Of a stretch of DNA of 17,081 nt, positions 15,551 to 17,081 are shown piece by piece. The notes below the pieces were generated by a model. It was not told where the DNA came from and ran no database searches. It saw nothing but the letters and a program-made list of their open reading frames with translations. This DNA is from JACQFK01 sp964619955 (GTDB lineage: Bacteria > Planctomycetota > MHYJ01 > JACPRB01): positions 1 through 17,081 of the forward strand of contig CAZUJF010000059.1 of NCBI GenBank assembly GCA_964619955.1. The letters are read 5' to 3'. Positions within the stretch are counted from its first letter, which is position 1; every line of letters begins with the position of its first letter. A program made the position numbers and the translations under genes.

Positions 15551-16323
15551 GTGTTCTACGCCTGGATCGGCTTCATGGCGGGCCTCATGATGGGCGTCGC
15601 GATCATCGCACGACGGGAAGCCCGGCGGCTTCACCGGCAGGCCGCGTCCGCCCGCGAGCAGCGCGAACAGGAGCAGGCCGCCCTCGTCGGCACCATCGCC
15701 AGCGGCATGGCCCACGAGATCCGGAACCCCCTCTCCACCCTCCGCATGAACCTGCAGCTCCTCCGCGAGGACTGGGAGAACCCCATCACCGAACGCGAAC
15801 AGAAGGGCCGGCGCCGCATCGACGTCCTCCTCCGCGAGACCGAGCGCATGGAGACCGTCGTCGCCGACTTCGTCCGCTTCGCCTCCGGCCACGCCCTCCG
15901 CCTCGAAAAGACGAACCTCAACCAGCTCGCCGGCGAGCTGCTCGACTTCCTCGCCCCCCAGGCCGAGCGCAGCCGCATCCGCCTCGTGAGGGATTTCGCC
16001 CGCGAGCTCCCGATGGTGGACGCCGACCCCAACCTCCTCCGCCAGGCCCTGCTCAACCTCCTCGTCAACGCGCAGCAGATCCTCACCTCCGGTGGCGAGA
16101 TCGTCGTCCGCACCCGCGCGGAGGCCTCCGAGGTCCGCCTCTCCGTCGCCGACAACGGCCCCGGCATCCCCCCCGAGCACCGCGAAAAGGTCTTCAACCT
16201 CTATTTCTCGACCAAACCCGGCGGCACCGGCCTCGGACTCCCCATGGTGAAGAAGATCGTCGAGGAGCACGGGGGCCGCATCGAACTGGACACCGAACTG
16301 CGCAAAGGAACCACGTTTACGAT

Positions 16324-16348
<25 letters not shown>
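15551..16348 (+). CDS. Membrane-tethered sensor histidine kinase
   Basis: A 265-aa kinase starting with GTG. One N-terminal membrane segment (about 3-20) precedes a short coiled linker and the H-box MAHEIRNPLSTLRMNLQLL with His55. The catalytic domain has ALLNLLVNAQQI with Asn173, DNGPG (201-205), and GGTGLGLPMVKKI (224-236), so all main motifs are intact. No periplasmic, PAS or GAF sensor domain is present, so the input is probably from a partner protein or the membrane segment itself. It autophosphorylates His55 and donates to the receiver of the next gene, which starts within its last 25 bases. This resembles NtrB-class kinases paired with NtrC-type regulators. Confidence 0.92.

Positions 16349-17081
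<733 letters not shown>

Overview
The window (about 17 kb, high GC, very dense coding, strong G/C preference at third codon positions) looks like chromosome from an uncultivated or little-studied bacterium. A protein with a C-terminal NPCBM-type domain, a large membrane protein with two VWA domains, a WbqC-like protein and an NtrC-type sigma-54 activator together fit Planctomycetota or a relative best. That is inference from gene content, not a placement. There is no transposase, phage gene, CRISPR array, rRNA or tRNA that I can see.

Left block (minus strand, 1-6124). A small unknown protein (92 aa) and a PLP-dependent threonine/serine dehydratase-like enzyme lie upstream. After a 170 bp gap with a possible terminator comes a compact operon: an RsuA/RluB-type pseudouridine synthase, a two-domain M16 zinc peptidase, carA (carbamoyl-phosphate synthase small subunit) and the first 17 codons of purA, which runs off the left edge. 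The joins are an 8 bp overlap, an ATGA overlap and a 1 bp gap, so the genes are probably co-transcribed and translationally coupled. carB is not in the window.

Middle block (plus strand, 6217-10121). A secreted protein with four degenerate beta-rich repeats and an NPCBM-type C-terminus overlaps by one base (TGATG) a 902-aa membrane protein with two VWA domains, the second flanked by proline-rich linkers inside a glutamine-amidotransferase-like scaffold. A perfect 29 bp inverted repeat separates this pair from the convergent genes that follow.

Right-centre block (10206-15028). A minus-strand operon encodes a WbqC-like protein, a WecA/MraY-like phosphoglycosyl transferase and an M19 membrane-type dipeptidase. 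It is divergent from a plus-strand UDP-glucuronate decarboxylase-like (UDP-xylose synthase) gene, which overlaps a SurA/PpiC-like lipoprotein gene by ATGA. This is plausibly a surface-glycan or exopolysaccharide locus.

Right end (15092-17081, plus strand). A RsbW-like protein with degenerate ATP-binding motifs is followed by a small membrane-tethered histidine kinase, whose gene overlaps by 25 bp an NtrC-type response regulator cut by the window edge.

The most interesting cross-window signal is in the start regions. Genes that begin transcription units repeatedly have a -10-like hexamer only 6-9 bases before the start codon, which predicts leaderless mRNAs. At least one operon-internal gene (the M16 peptidase) has a clear Shine-Dalgarno sequence instead. 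No obviously new multi-gene defence or mobile system was found.
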